From Undaria pinnatifida (Eukaryota > Sar > Phaeophyceae > Laminariales > Alariaceae): DNA of 64,000 nt. Position numbers and translations under genes: made by a program. The notes beneath the pieces are model-generated. The model saw only the letters and a program-made list of their open reading frames with translations, was not told the DNA's origin and did no database searches. The stretch spans positions 11,317,219 through 11,381,218 of the forward strand of contig JABAKD010000014.1 of assembly GCA_012845835.1 (NCBI GenBank), in the 5' to 3' direction. Below are positions 36,201-42,585 of the stretch, in pieces. Positions within the stretch are counted from its first letter, which is position 1. Each line of letters begins with the position of its first letter.

Positions 36201-36629
36201 ATGAAAAACAACCAAACAAAACGTACGTCAAATTTGTCGAACAAAAGGCCACACGAGACTGCTGTCAGTGTTTCGCCCTGTTTTGTAAAACAAAGGCAAA
36301 AAAACTACTGCTGTAGACTAGTTTGTCAAAGGAGAAAATGAAACGAGTTAAAAAAAAAAAATCACCTGCAGCCCCAACGCAACGATGTCCGCATCTCCGG
36401 CCTGCTTAAGCCACGCCGCTGCCGCCTCCGCCGTCAGATCCTCCGAGTTCAGGTTGAACGACCCAATAAACAACCCACCACCACCACCTCGACCCCAGCC
36501 AGCATCAGCAGCGCCACCACCAGCTACGTCACCGCCACCGCCTCCACCGACAGCAATATCTCCAGCAGCAGCACTAGCAGCAGGCGTGTGAGCACATTGA
36601 TCGACCCCTCCAGACGAAAAAGAAGCCAT
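12977..36629 (-). CDS. Inositol polyphosphate 5-phosphatase (IPPc), nine-exon gene
   Basis: Spliced gene read by joining exons 36629-36366, 23203-22756, 22537-22307, 21800-21691, 18212-18099, 17531-17431, 16545-16479, 13989-13877 and 13241-12977. The sum is 1713 nt, or 570 residues plus TAG. Phases (0,1,1,0,0,2,0,2) match at all eight junctions and every intron is GT..AG. Motifs in order: LFIGSFNLN (53-61), GLQ/ECG (86-91), LLVFARK (308-314), KGAV (351-354), VNCHL (370-374), GDLNFR (418-423), PTFTF (469-473), PSWTDRILW (490-498), SDHEPV (552-557). The family uses these residues for Mg-dependent removal of the 5-phosphate from phosphoinositides or inositol phosphates, so the enzyme is probably active; exact substrate is unknown. 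WTDR rather than WCDR resembles synaptojanin-type members. A Gly/Ala-rich N-terminus and an acidic insert (about 120-237) are unusual. No signal peptide or membrane segment is visible. The start is the first ATG in exon 1, with an in-frame TAA 39 nt upstream. Confidence 0.9.
13116..13163. repeat. 12-bp tandem repeat within exon 9
   Basis: GGTCTTGTCTTT x 4 on the plus strand; encodes a (QDQR)n-like run in the 5-phosphatase. Confidence 0.95.
13345..13535. repeat. GGGTC-rich repeat, copy in intron 8
   Basis: GTCGGGTCGGGTCAGGAGG and GGTCGGGTCACGAGG are the complement of the 7.5-kb cluster; right edge GTTGGCCCACCCCTA resembles a terminus. Confidence 0.6.
13877..13989 (-). CDS. 5-phosphatase exon 8 (residues 446-483)
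   Basis: The acceptor TTTCTCCCTCGACAG|GTGACG is phase 0. RPTFTFKPGDTN matches the substrate-binding P-T-Y/F-K-Y/F segment. The donor AGAAA|GTGAGA is phase 2; without splicing, the frame stops at the TGA overlapping this donor. A degenerate duplicate lies about 390 bp upstream in intron 7. Confidence 0.8.
14300..14420 (-). pseudogene. Degenerate duplicate of 5-phosphatase exon 8
   Basis: On the minus strand this reads ATPLFAALQDGLGLAYV, close to TPLLAGLRDGLGEALV of the true exon 8, and it is preceded by a possible acceptor (CGGAAG|TGCG). The PTFTF part is not preserved and the next donor (CCGA|GTAAGA) would be in the wrong phase for exon 9. It is best seen as a tandemly duplicated exon that has decayed. 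Confidence 0.5.
14430..14984. other. Intron 7 sequence, no gene recognised
   Basis: Holds a TCTATCTGGTATTGA duplication (14450-14475) and a TCTATCCGATC cluster (14748-14800). No exon found. Confidence 0.35.
14985..15400. repeat. Tandem repeat of about 160 bp in intron 7
   Basis: GCTGTCGAACCCAACCATTG occurs at about 15018 and 15178, each followed by a stretch ending near AATATGTTGCAGA (15140 and 15373). Two full units and part of a third. Confidence 0.6.
15400..16455. other. Intron 7 sequence, no gene recognised
   Basis: One exon-like stretch on the minus strand (about 16272-16320) was examined and set aside because its phase does not fit. Nothing else recognised. Confidence 0.35.
16479..16545 (-). 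CDS. 5-phosphatase exon 7 (residues 423-445)
   Basis: The acceptor TTTTGGTTCCAG|G completes AGG (Arg). The 67-bp exon encodes a charged helix (VEMLKEAEDKARGGKDFQAVVK) that fits the segment after GDLNYR. The donor AAG|GTGACA gives phase 0. A second GT at 16455-16454 (phase 2) would extend the exon by 23 nt but does not join exon 8 in frame. Confidence 0.75.
17131..17312. repeat. (ATTATC)n and (GAT)n microsatellites
   Basis: A hexamer CATTAT array (17138-17210) passes directly into TGA/TGACGA trinucleotides (17231-17312). In intron 6 of the 5-phosphatase gene. Confidence 0.9.
17431..17531 (-). CDS. 5-phosphatase exon 6 (residues 390-423)
   Basis: The acceptor TCCTTCGCAG|TACCGA follows a (TCC)n pyrimidine tract. 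The exon contains HMVIFGDLNF, the family's most diagnostic motif; the Arg of GDLNFR is split by the donor CTTCAG|GTATTG (phase 2). Confidence 0.9.
18099..18212 (-). CDS. 5-phosphatase exon 5 (residues 352-389)
   Basis: The acceptor GATATAG|GGCGCG is phase 0, and an in-frame TAG just upstream excludes read-through. DK|GAVACYLE corresponds to the family's NKGGVAVSF turn. VLLVNCHLYG carries the conserved His of the N-S/C-H-L motif. Donor GACCAG|GTGTGT, phase 0. Confidence 0.87.
18545..18800 (+). mobile_element. Family G retroposon, copy 1, (AAC)n tail
   Basis: GTATGGACCTGGCACATCG, AGGCATGAATTGCGTCAGC, CTCCAGAGTGACTGGAGCC and GGACTTGATTATGCGAGTTA occur in order, then (AAC)n. Aligns with 34.3 kb and, inverted, with 59.1 and 23.7 kb. 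Confidence 0.8.
18800..18935. repeat. GGGTC-rich repeat, copy in intron 4
   Basis: Follows directly after the (AAC)n tail of family G copy 1; same GGGTCGGGTCAGGAG words. Confidence 0.6.
19270..20460. other. Intron 4, no gene recognised
   Basis: Contains a CAACAG/AATAAC-rich stretch (19650-19760), four ACCAA steps at 19490-19515, and a family H-like segment at about 20030-20110. No convincing exon is seen on either strand. Confidence 0.4.
20462..20602. repeat. Minisatellite ACAGTACAACT/ACAGCACGAGT
   Basis: About 140 bp of an 11-12 bp unit with alternating variants (ACAGTACAACT, ACAGCACGAGT, ACAAGAACAG). Inside intron 4. Confidence 0.75.
20690..21690. repeat. Degenerate repeats filling intron 4
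   Basis: Recurring words include ACAATTGACGAC (three times at 20700-20740), GAATCGATGAGTGA (21127-21155), GGCCTGTCTCAACATGATTTA and similar variants. Units of roughly 450 bp that include the exon 4 3' half can be followed at 20.73, 21.21 and 21.68 kb. Confidence 0.45.
21220..21268 (-). pseudogene. Duplicate of the 3' half of exon 4
   Basis: About 45 bp ending at the exon 4 donor region is repeated here with a few differences (plus-strand core CGAGGTGTCTTTAGCGTAAT versus TGAGGTGTCTTTCGCGTAAT at 21700). It lies in intron 4 among degenerate tandem repeats and no longer forms a complete exon. Confidence 0.55.
21691..21800 (-). CDS. 5-phosphatase exon 4 (residues 315-351)
   Basis: The acceptor TCCTTAAG|AC completes a phase-1 Asp, giving ARK-D-LFKDLRVRTVV, which continues the family pattern after the FVRK strand. 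The exon ends ...TSPDK at a strong donor, GATAAG|GTCAGT, phase 0. Decayed copies of its 5' half lie upstream in intron 3, and a copy of its 3' half lies downstream in intron 4. Confidence 0.78.
21860..22015 (-). pseudogene. Two decayed copies of the 5' half of exon 4
   Basis: Plus-strand CTCGAAGGTCCTTGAAGAAG (about 21988-22010) matches the exon 4 acceptor and start at 21779-21803, and a weaker copy lies at 21877-21905. Both sit in intron 3. With the copy at 21220 this shows repeated local tandem duplication around exon 4. Confidence 0.45.
22307..22537 (-). CDS. 5-phosphatase exon 3 (residues 238-315)
   Basis: The acceptor CTTGTTGCAG|ACGTGG restores the phase-1 codon as Asp. Most of the exon is a Ser/Gly/Asp-rich linker. 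The end, TIRLLVFARK, matches the conserved beta strand usually seen as LLLVFVRK. Donor AAAAG|GTGCGT, phase 1. Intron 2 is only 218 bp. Confidence 0.82.
22756..23203 (-). CDS. 5-phosphatase exon 2 (residues 89-237)
   Basis: The acceptor CTTCCCCAG|GAATGT begins with Glu-Cys-Gly, so the catalytic Glu of the GLQE motif is created by this junction. W110 (AARWNN) sits where the family usually has a conserved Trp. The middle is acidic and Ser-rich (SSGEEEG, EIDDLQ) and lengthens the usual spacing to the next strand by well over 100 residues. The last part (ESYYLRGVVEEHKDKALL) looks helical. Donor CCCAG|GTGATT, phase 1. Confidence 0.85.
23262..23470. repeat. Degenerate (ACAAG)n tract
   Basis: Recurring ACAAGACA / GCCAAGCCAAG units just upstream (on minus) of exon 2. 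Confidence 0.7.
23521..23800 (-). mobile_element. Family G retroposon, copy 4, with expanded (GTT)n tail
   Basis: The body at 23652-23760 aligns with copy 3 (GCACAATCAAGTCCGTGGTC; GGAGTGGAGGAATACCCC). Its tail is a roughly 130-bp GTT/GTTATT tract (23525-23650), i.e. the retroposon tail has become a microsatellite. Confidence 0.75.
24365..24450 (+). repeat. Family I short repeat, copy 2
   Basis: Same blocks as copy 1, tail AACAAAAAAAAAAAAA. In intron 1. Confidence 0.7.
24975..25120. repeat. Minisatellite GATCTAATCAA, 11-12 bp unit
   Basis: About ten units such as TCAATATGTAA, AAGATCTAATC and GACGGTCTAATGA. In intron 1. Confidence 0.8.
25935..26062 (+). mobile_element. Family H retroposon, copy at 25.9 kb
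   Basis: Begins near TGTGACCACAGAGCTGATC, contains GGTGTGCTGGATGTCGACG, and ends TTTAATGTGAAGAACACACACAC. No ORF. Confidence 0.7.
26076..26163 (+). repeat. Family I short repeat, copy 3
   Basis: ACGACGCGTATGAAAATACG to GGAGGATC plus A-rich tail; lies just after a family H copy. Confidence 0.7.
26598..26908 (+). mobile_element. Family A SINE, copy 2
   Basis: Begins GTCGCCCCGGTGGCG and ends with an A-rich tail (GAAAAGAAAAGAAAAAG). The body aligns along its length with the other copies. Lies in intron 1, sense to the 5-phosphatase template strand. Confidence 0.85.
27060..27920. other. Intron 1 segment, no gene recognised
   Basis: A plus frame at 27114-27317 (HERLTEDRRMLDADDELDP) and another at 27488-27757 read somewhat like protein but show no domain and no supporting splice structure. 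Confidence 0.25.
27921..29293. repeat. Hexanucleotide satellite (TTAGTG)n, 1.37 kb
   Basis: About 228 units with block-wise variants TTGGTG, TCAGTG (28255-28370) and TTCGTG (28385-28420). On the 5-phosphatase transcript strand it reads (CACTAA)n. The very long open frames on both strands follow from the six-base unit and are not genes. Confidence 0.97.
29300..30220. other. Intron 1 segment, GC-rich, no gene recognised
   Basis: 29570-29890 is GC-rich with short palindromes (GGCGGCGCCGTATACC); open frames in several phases suggest composition rather than coding. Confidence 0.3.
30369..30570 (-). mobile_element. Family B element, copy 1, inserted in an inverted-repeat element
   Basis: The fixed end TTATAAAAATTAAAATACAC is at the left; the variable end stops at ACTATAAA. 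The opposite arm of the host element reads CCCAAAATATGCAC without it, so the insertion is demonstrable. Confidence 0.8.
30827..31453 (-). CDS. Unrecognised 208-codon ORF inside the inverted-repeat element
   Basis: Starts MMNAQNPAYSSSSNVSSGSS, Ser/Asn-rich then Gly/Pro/Arg-rich, and ends VKKEPMPLE. A second minus-strand frame (30956-30741) also reads like protein in its overlap (TSAGGVFANTDAYADLS), which suggests a frameshifted fragment of a host gene captured between the arms. No family recognised. It lies in intron 1 on the same strand as the 5-phosphatase. Confidence 0.3.
   Translation of the reverse strand: MMNAQNPAYSSSSNVSSGSSSNSGGDILTSTDWSQNNGSALRLPGIGRGDGAGERQPMRSYPDLTYNNVQTAQNKRSRVFSPDAFCGPRATGLSQQPGAPGQAHASVWSTSCVGLEMPGVLSEPRRRDHGTNVYYPAGGQSAGYSRAFLQHGLPAPAGHAGIETPGWPRVRALFLGPRRHLREVFLRTRTPTQTSASNGVKKEPMPLE
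31812..32200. repeat. Dispersed repeat R1, copy 2
   Basis: Matches 1-375 in inverse orientation. It directly abuts the inverted-repeat element ending at about 31806. Open frames over the CTG/CAG-rich core are conserved only as low-complexity sequence, so I do not call a gene. Confidence 0.8.
32487..33503 (+). mobile_element. Family F element, copy 1
   Basis: Ends GTGTTTGCGTTGATGGAATT and (complement) GTGTTTGCGTTAAATAATTC, i.e. imperfect terminal inverted repeats. Aligns in reverse with 51401-53159. Contains an 18-unit CTG tract. No transposase. Confidence 0.75.
33207..33260. repeat. (CTG)18 microsatellite
   Basis: Uninterrupted CTG units within family F copy 1. The matching position in copy 2 (51694-51712) has about six. 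Confidence 0.9.
33508..33645 (-). mobile_element. Family B element, copy 2 (short)
   Basis: Fixed end TAAAATAAACTCCAGCTGTG; stops after CTCATTAGGGATATA, where a family A SINE and TA tract begin. Abuts the right end of family F copy 1. Confidence 0.75.
33661..33959 (-). mobile_element. Family A SINE, copy 3
   Basis: Nearly identical over most of its length to copy 1. Flanked by GATATAAATG (left of the TA tract) and GATATGCATG (right), a likely target duplication with a (TA)n tract expanded at the tail. Confidence 0.85.
34008..34322 (-). mobile_element. Diverged family A-like SINE, copy 4
   Basis: Keeps the order TTTACTTTCCAGCT, GATAAGCCGTGGTCA, CGCATAGGGTTCAGCA and a B-box (GATTCGAACC on the plus strand), but with many indels. 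Probably an older subfamily. Confidence 0.65.
34295..34592 (+). mobile_element. Family G retroposon, copy 2, (AAC)n tail
   Basis: Same ordered blocks as copy 1; tail AAC x about 8 at 34567-34590. The 5' part (GGGTGGCAAGCGG) is shared with the 59-kb copy. Confidence 0.8.
34600..36365. other. Intron 1 segment with one weak coding-like stretch
   Basis: On the plus strand 35440-35700 stays open and reads VLAFASEVTVYVRGWCTEQE, antisense to the host gene. No family recognised and no splice support. Confidence 0.2.
36366..36629 (-). CDS. 5-phosphatase exon 1 (residues 1-88)
   Basis: Encodes a Gly/Ala-rich leader of about 50 residues, then LFIGSFNLN, the first beta strand of the IPPc fold with the metal-binding Asn. 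The exon ends ...ADIVALGLQ exactly at the Gln of the family's G-F/L-Q-E motif. The donor is CTGCAG|GTGATT, phase 0. The leader is coded by GGT/GGC/GCT-rich sequence and is probably disordered. An additional upstream exon is not excluded, but the in-frame TAA just upstream makes this ATG the simplest start. Confidence 0.85.
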
Positions 36630-36917
36630 TCTGCCGATTCTGCCAATGATTATGCCGGCCCGTGCTTACTGAGAAAATAAAACGGCGCAACAACAGCACA
36701 GAGCAGTAAAAGCGCTCAGATTAACAGCAATATAAATATTGAGTGTTACAGCAAAAATATCACGATAAACTGCTGCGTGGACCCACCCGTGCAGAAGAGT
36801 CGAGTTGCCTCCTTGCCTTGCCCTGCCTTGCCCCACTTGCTATGCCTTCCCTTCCTTCCGTCCTCCCCCCGCCCTTCCCTTTCCCCTTCCTCCCCTGTCG
36901 TTGACAGGACAGCTACT

Positions 36918-37000
36918 TCATTTGATTTGATTCGATTTGATTTGATTTGATTTGATTTGGTCTGTTGACTTGATTTGATTTGATTTGATTTGATTTGTCA
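36918..37000. repeat. (TTTGA)n microsatellite
   Basis: About 80 bp of TTTGA with one interruption (GGTCTGTTGAC), upstream of the 5-phosphatase start. Confidence 0.9.
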
Positions 37001-38794
37001 CCTGCAAGGTTGAGAAAAGCGCACGCTTCGACCCGGACCTCGATAGATATTTTTCAGCAGTAAGGGGTGAAGAGCGTTTCCGTTCCACGTTCAGCGTAAG
37101 GCTGCACCGCCATCTGCTCATTCACGCACAGCTATTATTAATAGTCCAATAGTTGTAGTACACCACACCCACCTATTGCTCCTATTAGTCCAACAGCTTA
37201 TTATGGCTACATCAGCTAAGCCATACCAGGTACCCCCGATAGCTATATATTACTATTACTAATATTAATTGTATTAATAGTACTACTAGTACTAATAGTA
37301 GTAGTACAGCAGCGACCTCACCCACAAAGCTTAGGTATAGGTCCCCTAGTGTCCCCTATTTATAGTGTACCTGGTGGATATTAGGGTAGGTAGTACACGT
37401 CACCCACCAACGAGTTCAATAGCTTAGTTACAAACAAATAGTGCACCAGGTAGCTGTTAGTAGGCAACTCAACTCACCTAGCCTTGCCACTATGTTTCTC
37501 CTATTATTAGTAGTAGCTCCAGTAGTGTATAGCTGCCTCAAGTCCACGGGCTGTGTGCTTGTGTGGCCCTGTAGCTGTTCGAGTGGAGCGATTGTGCTGT
37601 GCACCTTGACCTATTTGGTGTTGATGTTGGTGATGGTGTTGGCGATGGTGATGGAGACGGGTCTTCCTATTCAACGCCAGAACAACACAGCGTGCAGCGA
37701 ACGCAAGACAGAACCACAGCGGAAGTAGCGCAATGCTTAGTCTCCCGCACTCTGTACGCCTGTCCGACAATAAATATAAGCTCAAAACGACAAACACTAC
37801 GTGTAAGCTCGATAGGGAAAAGAAGCAATGCGGTGCTGCTATTATAGTACATCGAAGACCCGTTGATAGTCGCATCCCGATGCAGATCGATGAAGGGAAT
37901 GAAACATCCACTGGCTGACCGGGGATGGTCCTTCTTCATCCCCTCCCTAAAGTCTCGGCGCTTCGCACATTTTTTCAAGAAATAGTCCTATCGAGCTTAC
38001 ATGTACTGTCTGTCGGACAGGTATAATATTTAATAGGAAGATGGGGTTAATATGATATCATAGCATGCTCTGTCCAAAGTTGTGCACTGGAAAATGAGAA
38101 TATCCGCCAAACACGTTCCGTGTGCGGCAAATCCTCTACTTCGAAGTACAAGTTCTCGATTGTCTAAGGACACCAAGAAAAAGTGCGACGTTGCCTCGAT
38201 GCAATGCTGTCCCAGGCTTTTGTCCTTTTGTTCGTCTCCTACGAGTAGAATCCTCTGGCTAGCTGTTGTACTTTTAGCAGAGGGTGCAGTGGGAGGCTTC
38301 CGATAGGCCGGTATCTGCTATTAATAGCCCACACGGGCACTATGCAGGGCATCGGCACTAATACTATTGGGAATAGGGTTACTATACACTGGGGAGCATA
38401 CTATTAATGTAACAGGTAGGTTACTCAAGTAGCGCCAAGCGAGTTTGATGGCACTATAGGGGGATACTACTACTAAGCGTATTGATCGAGGCTATTGATA
38501 GCATACGTACCATGGTCCAGGGTTATGATAGGTGCTACCTGGTACGATCGTACGCACACAGCAGTAGTAAGAATGATGTGTAGTATCATAAAGAGTATTT
38601 TCAACCAAGTCAACACCACCGCACAATTATAAGTCGTATTACACCGTGCTGGTTTGTATAATAATACAGCGTAACGTTGTCACCAACCTAGTATACCTGG
38701 TACACCAGGCACCATTGGTTATGACAACAATATGTATGTATCATTATTGTAGTTTCCTAATAATAGTCCTATTGTCTATTAGTAGGAGGCATCG

Positions 38795-38862
38795 GCACGG
38801 ACATCGGCACCGACACAGGTCGCAGATGGGTGCAATGACCAGTTTAATGTGAACACACAATA
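38795..38862 (+). repeat. Family H-like 3' fragment
   Basis: Ends CAGTTTAATGTGAACACAC, like the 3' end of family H, and passes straight into a B' element. Confidence 0.45.
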
Positions 38863-38937
38863 AGTCGGAAAGCGATTTATCCGCATATCTAGTTGCTTCA
38901 AGTACCATCGTCTCGAACAAATACGAGTACCAACAAC

Positions 38938-39045
38938 GCAGCTTGCAAAGATGAGTATTGACCTGAAATTCGTCAAACTCACGGCTGTGACGTCCTTGAA
39001 AATTAGGTATAAAATGGTGAGCTCTACTGCCTCCAGTACGAGGAC
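38938..39045 (+). repeat. Family B' repeat, copy 1
   Basis: GCAGCTTGCAAAGATGAGTA, then CACGGCTGTGACGTCCTTGA: a diverged cousin of the B fixed end. Confidence 0.6.
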
Positions 39046-39726
39046 ACCATTTAGACTACCAGCTAAAAGTACATAACAATTTTTTCGAATTTTGGTTATC
39101 ATACGTATGTACCGGTGTTTAGGAGCGTCTTATTAAATATGTTCATTCTCTCCTCGGTTGGTTGTGTTGGGCGCGATGTCGAGATCAATTGTGGCGTGCT
39201 CTTTGTGCTTTTTGTGCTCGTTGGTGCCAAGAGGCCAAGCCAAGTACTGGAGTACATTTGTATTGGGTAATCCACACGCTACGAAATTTCCTGTTGGACC
39301 TGCAATGAAAAATATAACGAATGATTCTCTATTTTGTATACCAGGTATAGCAAGTATGATTCATATGTCACGAAGATGCCAGGAGACGACTAAGACGGCA
39401 CTCAGATAACTTGAGCTTTGACCTTGAGCCGGTGCCCAGGATGGTGTCCGGACTGGTGCTGGTATATGCTGGGTTTAATACGAGCACATCCCCGATCCTT
39501 ACACGAACGATGAGCTTTTCCCCAAACACATGGTGGCTGGAAAGACTAGGATGTCGCTTACTACCGTGTAAAACGCAAGATAGTACAACCCACGACACGC
39601 CAAGACACGCTGAGACACGCTAACACCCCTCGGGCGAAGGAGGATGTGAAAGCCACTGCTATTAATACTGCTGTACCGGTTCTGTGTTGGTACTGACTGT
39701 ACTAGACAAAATGGAGAGTGCAGACG

Positions 39727-39799
39727 CCGAGGGACGCATGTCCACCAAAATCTCTCGACGAGCGCCGAGGGACGTATGTCTACCAAAACGTCTCGACGA
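39727..39799. repeat. 36-bp tandem duplication
   Basis: GCCGAGGGACGCATGTCCAC and GCCGAGGGACGTATGTCTAC start the two units. Confidence 0.85.
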
Positions 39800-39994
39800 G
39801 ACGTGTCTTTTCACGACCATTGCTGCAGTCGCGTATTTCCCCCCAAATTTCACACAATAAAATGGTCGCAGAAAGGCATCCCATTCATAAGGGTTAATAA
39901 GGGGTTGTTTATCATGCGCGGTACCAATATTGATAAGTGTAACACGGCGGTGATGTAGTTTTTTACTCAGTATATTATATGTGACCTAAACCTC

Positions 39995-40717
39995 TTGAAA
40001 ACCCTTCCCCCCCCCCGCCCCCCCCCCCCGCCTTTTTTTTTCCCTCGCTTCCTCTTGCCTAAACGCCCCACCTACTATCAAATAAAGACTTCACGCCCTG
40101 GATATCGCCTCGTTATCGTTTCAGAGCCGTCCATGCCGCTGTTGCAATTTCCACCCACCCCCGCCCCCAACGCCCCCTCCTTCACCGAACACCCGCACCA
40201 TCGCCTAGACCTAGCACCACGCGTATAGCAAACCCCTACATCTATGCGACCTAAAGCCCTCCCCCCCCGCCCCCGGCCCTCCCCCACAAGAAATATTTGT
40301 AGTTTTCACGCACAAATTGACCTGCCCCACCCGTCCCTTCCCTCCCCTCCCCCCCTCCCGCGCCCCTTTTGATCAAAATCAGGCCCCCACATCCTTAAAA
40401 ACTCCGCCCTCCCCTCACCGGTTATTCGACTTACAGGATTCACTTGATAAACTGATGCATTTCCTTCCACAGCTGTCAGATTTTGTCCCCCTCAAAAACG
40501 GGTTTTATAGTTTCCGCGCACAGACTGACTAACATCACCCTGTTGACCCTGATAGCTACACTGTAGTTGCAAGGGGAGTCGCCGACCTATATCCTTAATG
40601 AGGACACACAACCCGTAATACGCGCGATCGGAGTATCACACACGGCTTGCAAAGATGAGTTTCGACAAAACCTTCGATCCACAGCTGGAGTGTATTTTTA
40701 TTTCTACAATACATTAT
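39995..40717 (+). mobile_element. Family B element, copy 3 (long)
   Basis: The longer 5' part includes C-rich tracts and GACCTAAAGCCC, GGTTATTCGACTTACAGG, then the common body and the fixed end GGAGTGTATTTTTATTTCTA. No ORF of note. Confidence 0.8.
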
Positions 40718-40719
40718 AA

Positions 40720-41130
40720 AAATAAAACACAGTCCAGCTGTGAGATCGAAAATTTCGTCGAAACTCATCTTTGCAAGCTGTGTGTGACACTCCGATCGCG
40801 CGTATTACGGGTTATATAGGTCGGCGACTCCCCTTGGAACTACAGTGTAGCTATCAGGGTCAACAGGGTGATGTTAGGCAGTCTGTGCGCGGAAACTATA
40901 AAACCCGTTTTTGAGGGGGACAAAATCTGACATCTGTGGAAGGAAATGCATCGGGGTATCAAGTACATCCTGCAAATCGTTTAGCCGGTGAGGGGAGGGC
41001 GGAGTTTTTAAGGGCGTGGGGGCCTGGGCTTGAGCAAGAGGGAGCGGGGGGGGGGGGCAGGCGGGGCAACTCAATCTGTGCGTGGAAACTGCCAACATCC
41101 GAGCCAGCAACCACATCGGGGTTCGAAATA
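40720..41130 (-). mobile_element. Family B element, copy 4 (tail-to-tail with copy 3)
   Basis: Fixed ends of copies 3 and 4 meet at about 40718, making a large imperfect palindrome (about 40310-41090). Confidence 0.8.
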
Positions 41131-41261
41131 TCGTATTGTGATCGTATTGCTATCGTATTGCTATCGTATTGCTATCATGCTGCTGTCATACTGCAGGAGT
41201 AGGGGCATTGGCGTATGGTGTATCATGGTGTATCAGCTGTACTGCTGTATACTGGTGTATA

Positions 41262-41325
41262 CTGCTGTTTCTGATGACAGCAGAGGTGCCACTACCGTAC
41301 CTAATACAAAAACGAAGAACAACAA
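41262..41325. repeat. Family L repeat, copy 1
   Basis: TTTCTGATGACAGCAGAGGTGCC to AATACAAAAACGAAG; matches 53365-53490 and 56585-56665. Confidence 0.55.
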
Positions 41326-41384
41326 CTAGCAACTAACCCTATTAGAGGAGTATAACCCTTTTGGGGCCCATGTGGTATTATACC

Positions 41385-41417
41385 ATACCATACCATACCA
41401 TACCATACCATACCATG
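41385..41417. repeat. (CATAC)n microsatellite
   Basis: Six pentamer units next to family B copy 5. Confidence 0.9.
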
Positions 41418-41428
41418 CCACACCATGT

Positions 41429-42276
41429 CATAAAAACAAAAATACACTCCAGCTGTGAGACCATTTCTTATACAGTCGGATTTTTCAGTCGAAAACGGCC
41501 TTTTTCGACTGAAGCCCAAATCGAGCTTTCTTACACAGTCGAAAAAGGGCTTTTTCGACTGAGAATTGCGACTGGCGGGTCCAGTCGAAAAACTCGACTT
41601 TTTCGACTGGATCCTCCAGTCGAAAAACTCAGTCCAAAAAGCTTTACACGGTTTTTTTTAACCCATCGCATCGTCCATCCCACCACCAAACACACACCCA
41701 TACGGCCACACGGCCACACACCCATACCAGGTACCACACTGCAGTATCATACAAGGCGCTGACGCTGGCGTGGCCATCACTGCTGTTGCTTCTCGCAGCA
41801 AGTCAGCGTCGCGCATTCCTAGTTCCGCTCGCCAGCAGCGTGTATCGCACGAAGGCAGCAGCGCGCGGTATCGATCCCATGCTGCCAAAAACGGCTGCGC
41901 CTGCTGTAGCTTTGGCGGTTCTCGGCTGAGTGCAACTCCACGAACGTGGCTTTGGCGGCTTTCGGCTCAGCCCAAAGCCACCAACACGCTGGGACGAGGG
42001 TTCGTCGAGCCGTTGCTCGCGGAGAAAGCGCGAGAAGCACAGAGCTGCCAACCGATTTCGACTGCTGTACAGCAGTACTCCCTCACACCAACCGTCTCTA
42101 GGAAGAGCACAAAAACTATAAAATCGACTCGACTGACGACAAGAAGGACCAGAAGATTCCAGTCGAAAAAAGTCCAGTCGAACAGGGCCGCTTTCGACTG
42201 GCGGAATCCGACTGTATGAGAAATGGCCTGAGATCGAAGACTTTATCGAAACTCATCTTTGCAAGCTGTACATATC
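41429..42276 (-). mobile_element. Family B element, copy 5, split by element K
   Basis: Left part 41429-41460 (fixed end to CAGCTGTGAGA) and right part 42229-42276 (TGAGATCGAAGACTTTATCG) are contiguous in other B copies. Confidence 0.75.
41461..42228. mobile_element. Element K: TIR element inserted in family B copy 5
   Basis: Ends CCATTTCTTATACAGTCGGA and (right, complement) CCATTTCTCATACAGTCGGA. Many CAGTCGAAAAA subterminal repeats near both ends. TGAGA on both sides (41456-41460, 42229-42233) may be a 5-bp target duplication. The interior has a duplicated TTTGGCGGYTYTCGGCT segment (about 41911 and 41951). Confidence 0.8.
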
Positions 42277-42343
42277 ATATCATATCGTATCATATCATAT
42301 GATATAACATCATATAACATCATATAACATCATATAACATCAC
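42272..42343. repeat. (CATAT)n / (ATAACATCAT)n tract
   Basis: CATATCATATCGTATCATAT then four ATAACATCAT units; sits between family B copy 5 and the tetranucleotide array. Confidence 0.85.
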
Positions 42344-42548
42344 ACTGAATGACTGACTGACTGACTGACTGACTGACTGACTGACTGACTGACTGACTGA
42401 CTGACTGACTGGCTGGCTGACTGACTGACTGAATGACTGAGTGACTGAATGAATGACTGACTGACTGACTGACTGACTGACTGACTGACTGACTGACTGG
42501 CTGGCTGGCTGGCTGACTGACTGACTGACTGACTGACTGACTGCCTGC

Positions 42549-42585
<37 letters not shown>

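Larger units (their letters stand above)
23204..36365 (-). other. Intron 1 of the 5-phosphatase gene (13.2 kb)
   Basis: This is about eight times the total CDS. It carries copies of families A, B, F, G, H and I, an inverted-repeat element with an ORF (30.2-31.8 kb) and a 1.37-kb hexamer array. Its ends are phase 0 and rebuild the GLQ-E motif, so it is a real intron despite its size. Parts with no recognisable content are listed separately. Confidence 0.8.
36630..39726. other. 5' flank of the 5-phosphatase gene
   Basis: Would include its promoter, but no TATA or initiator can be assigned. Contains the TTTGA tract and many ATTAATAGT and ACCAGGTA words. No other gene recognised. Confidence 0.3.
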
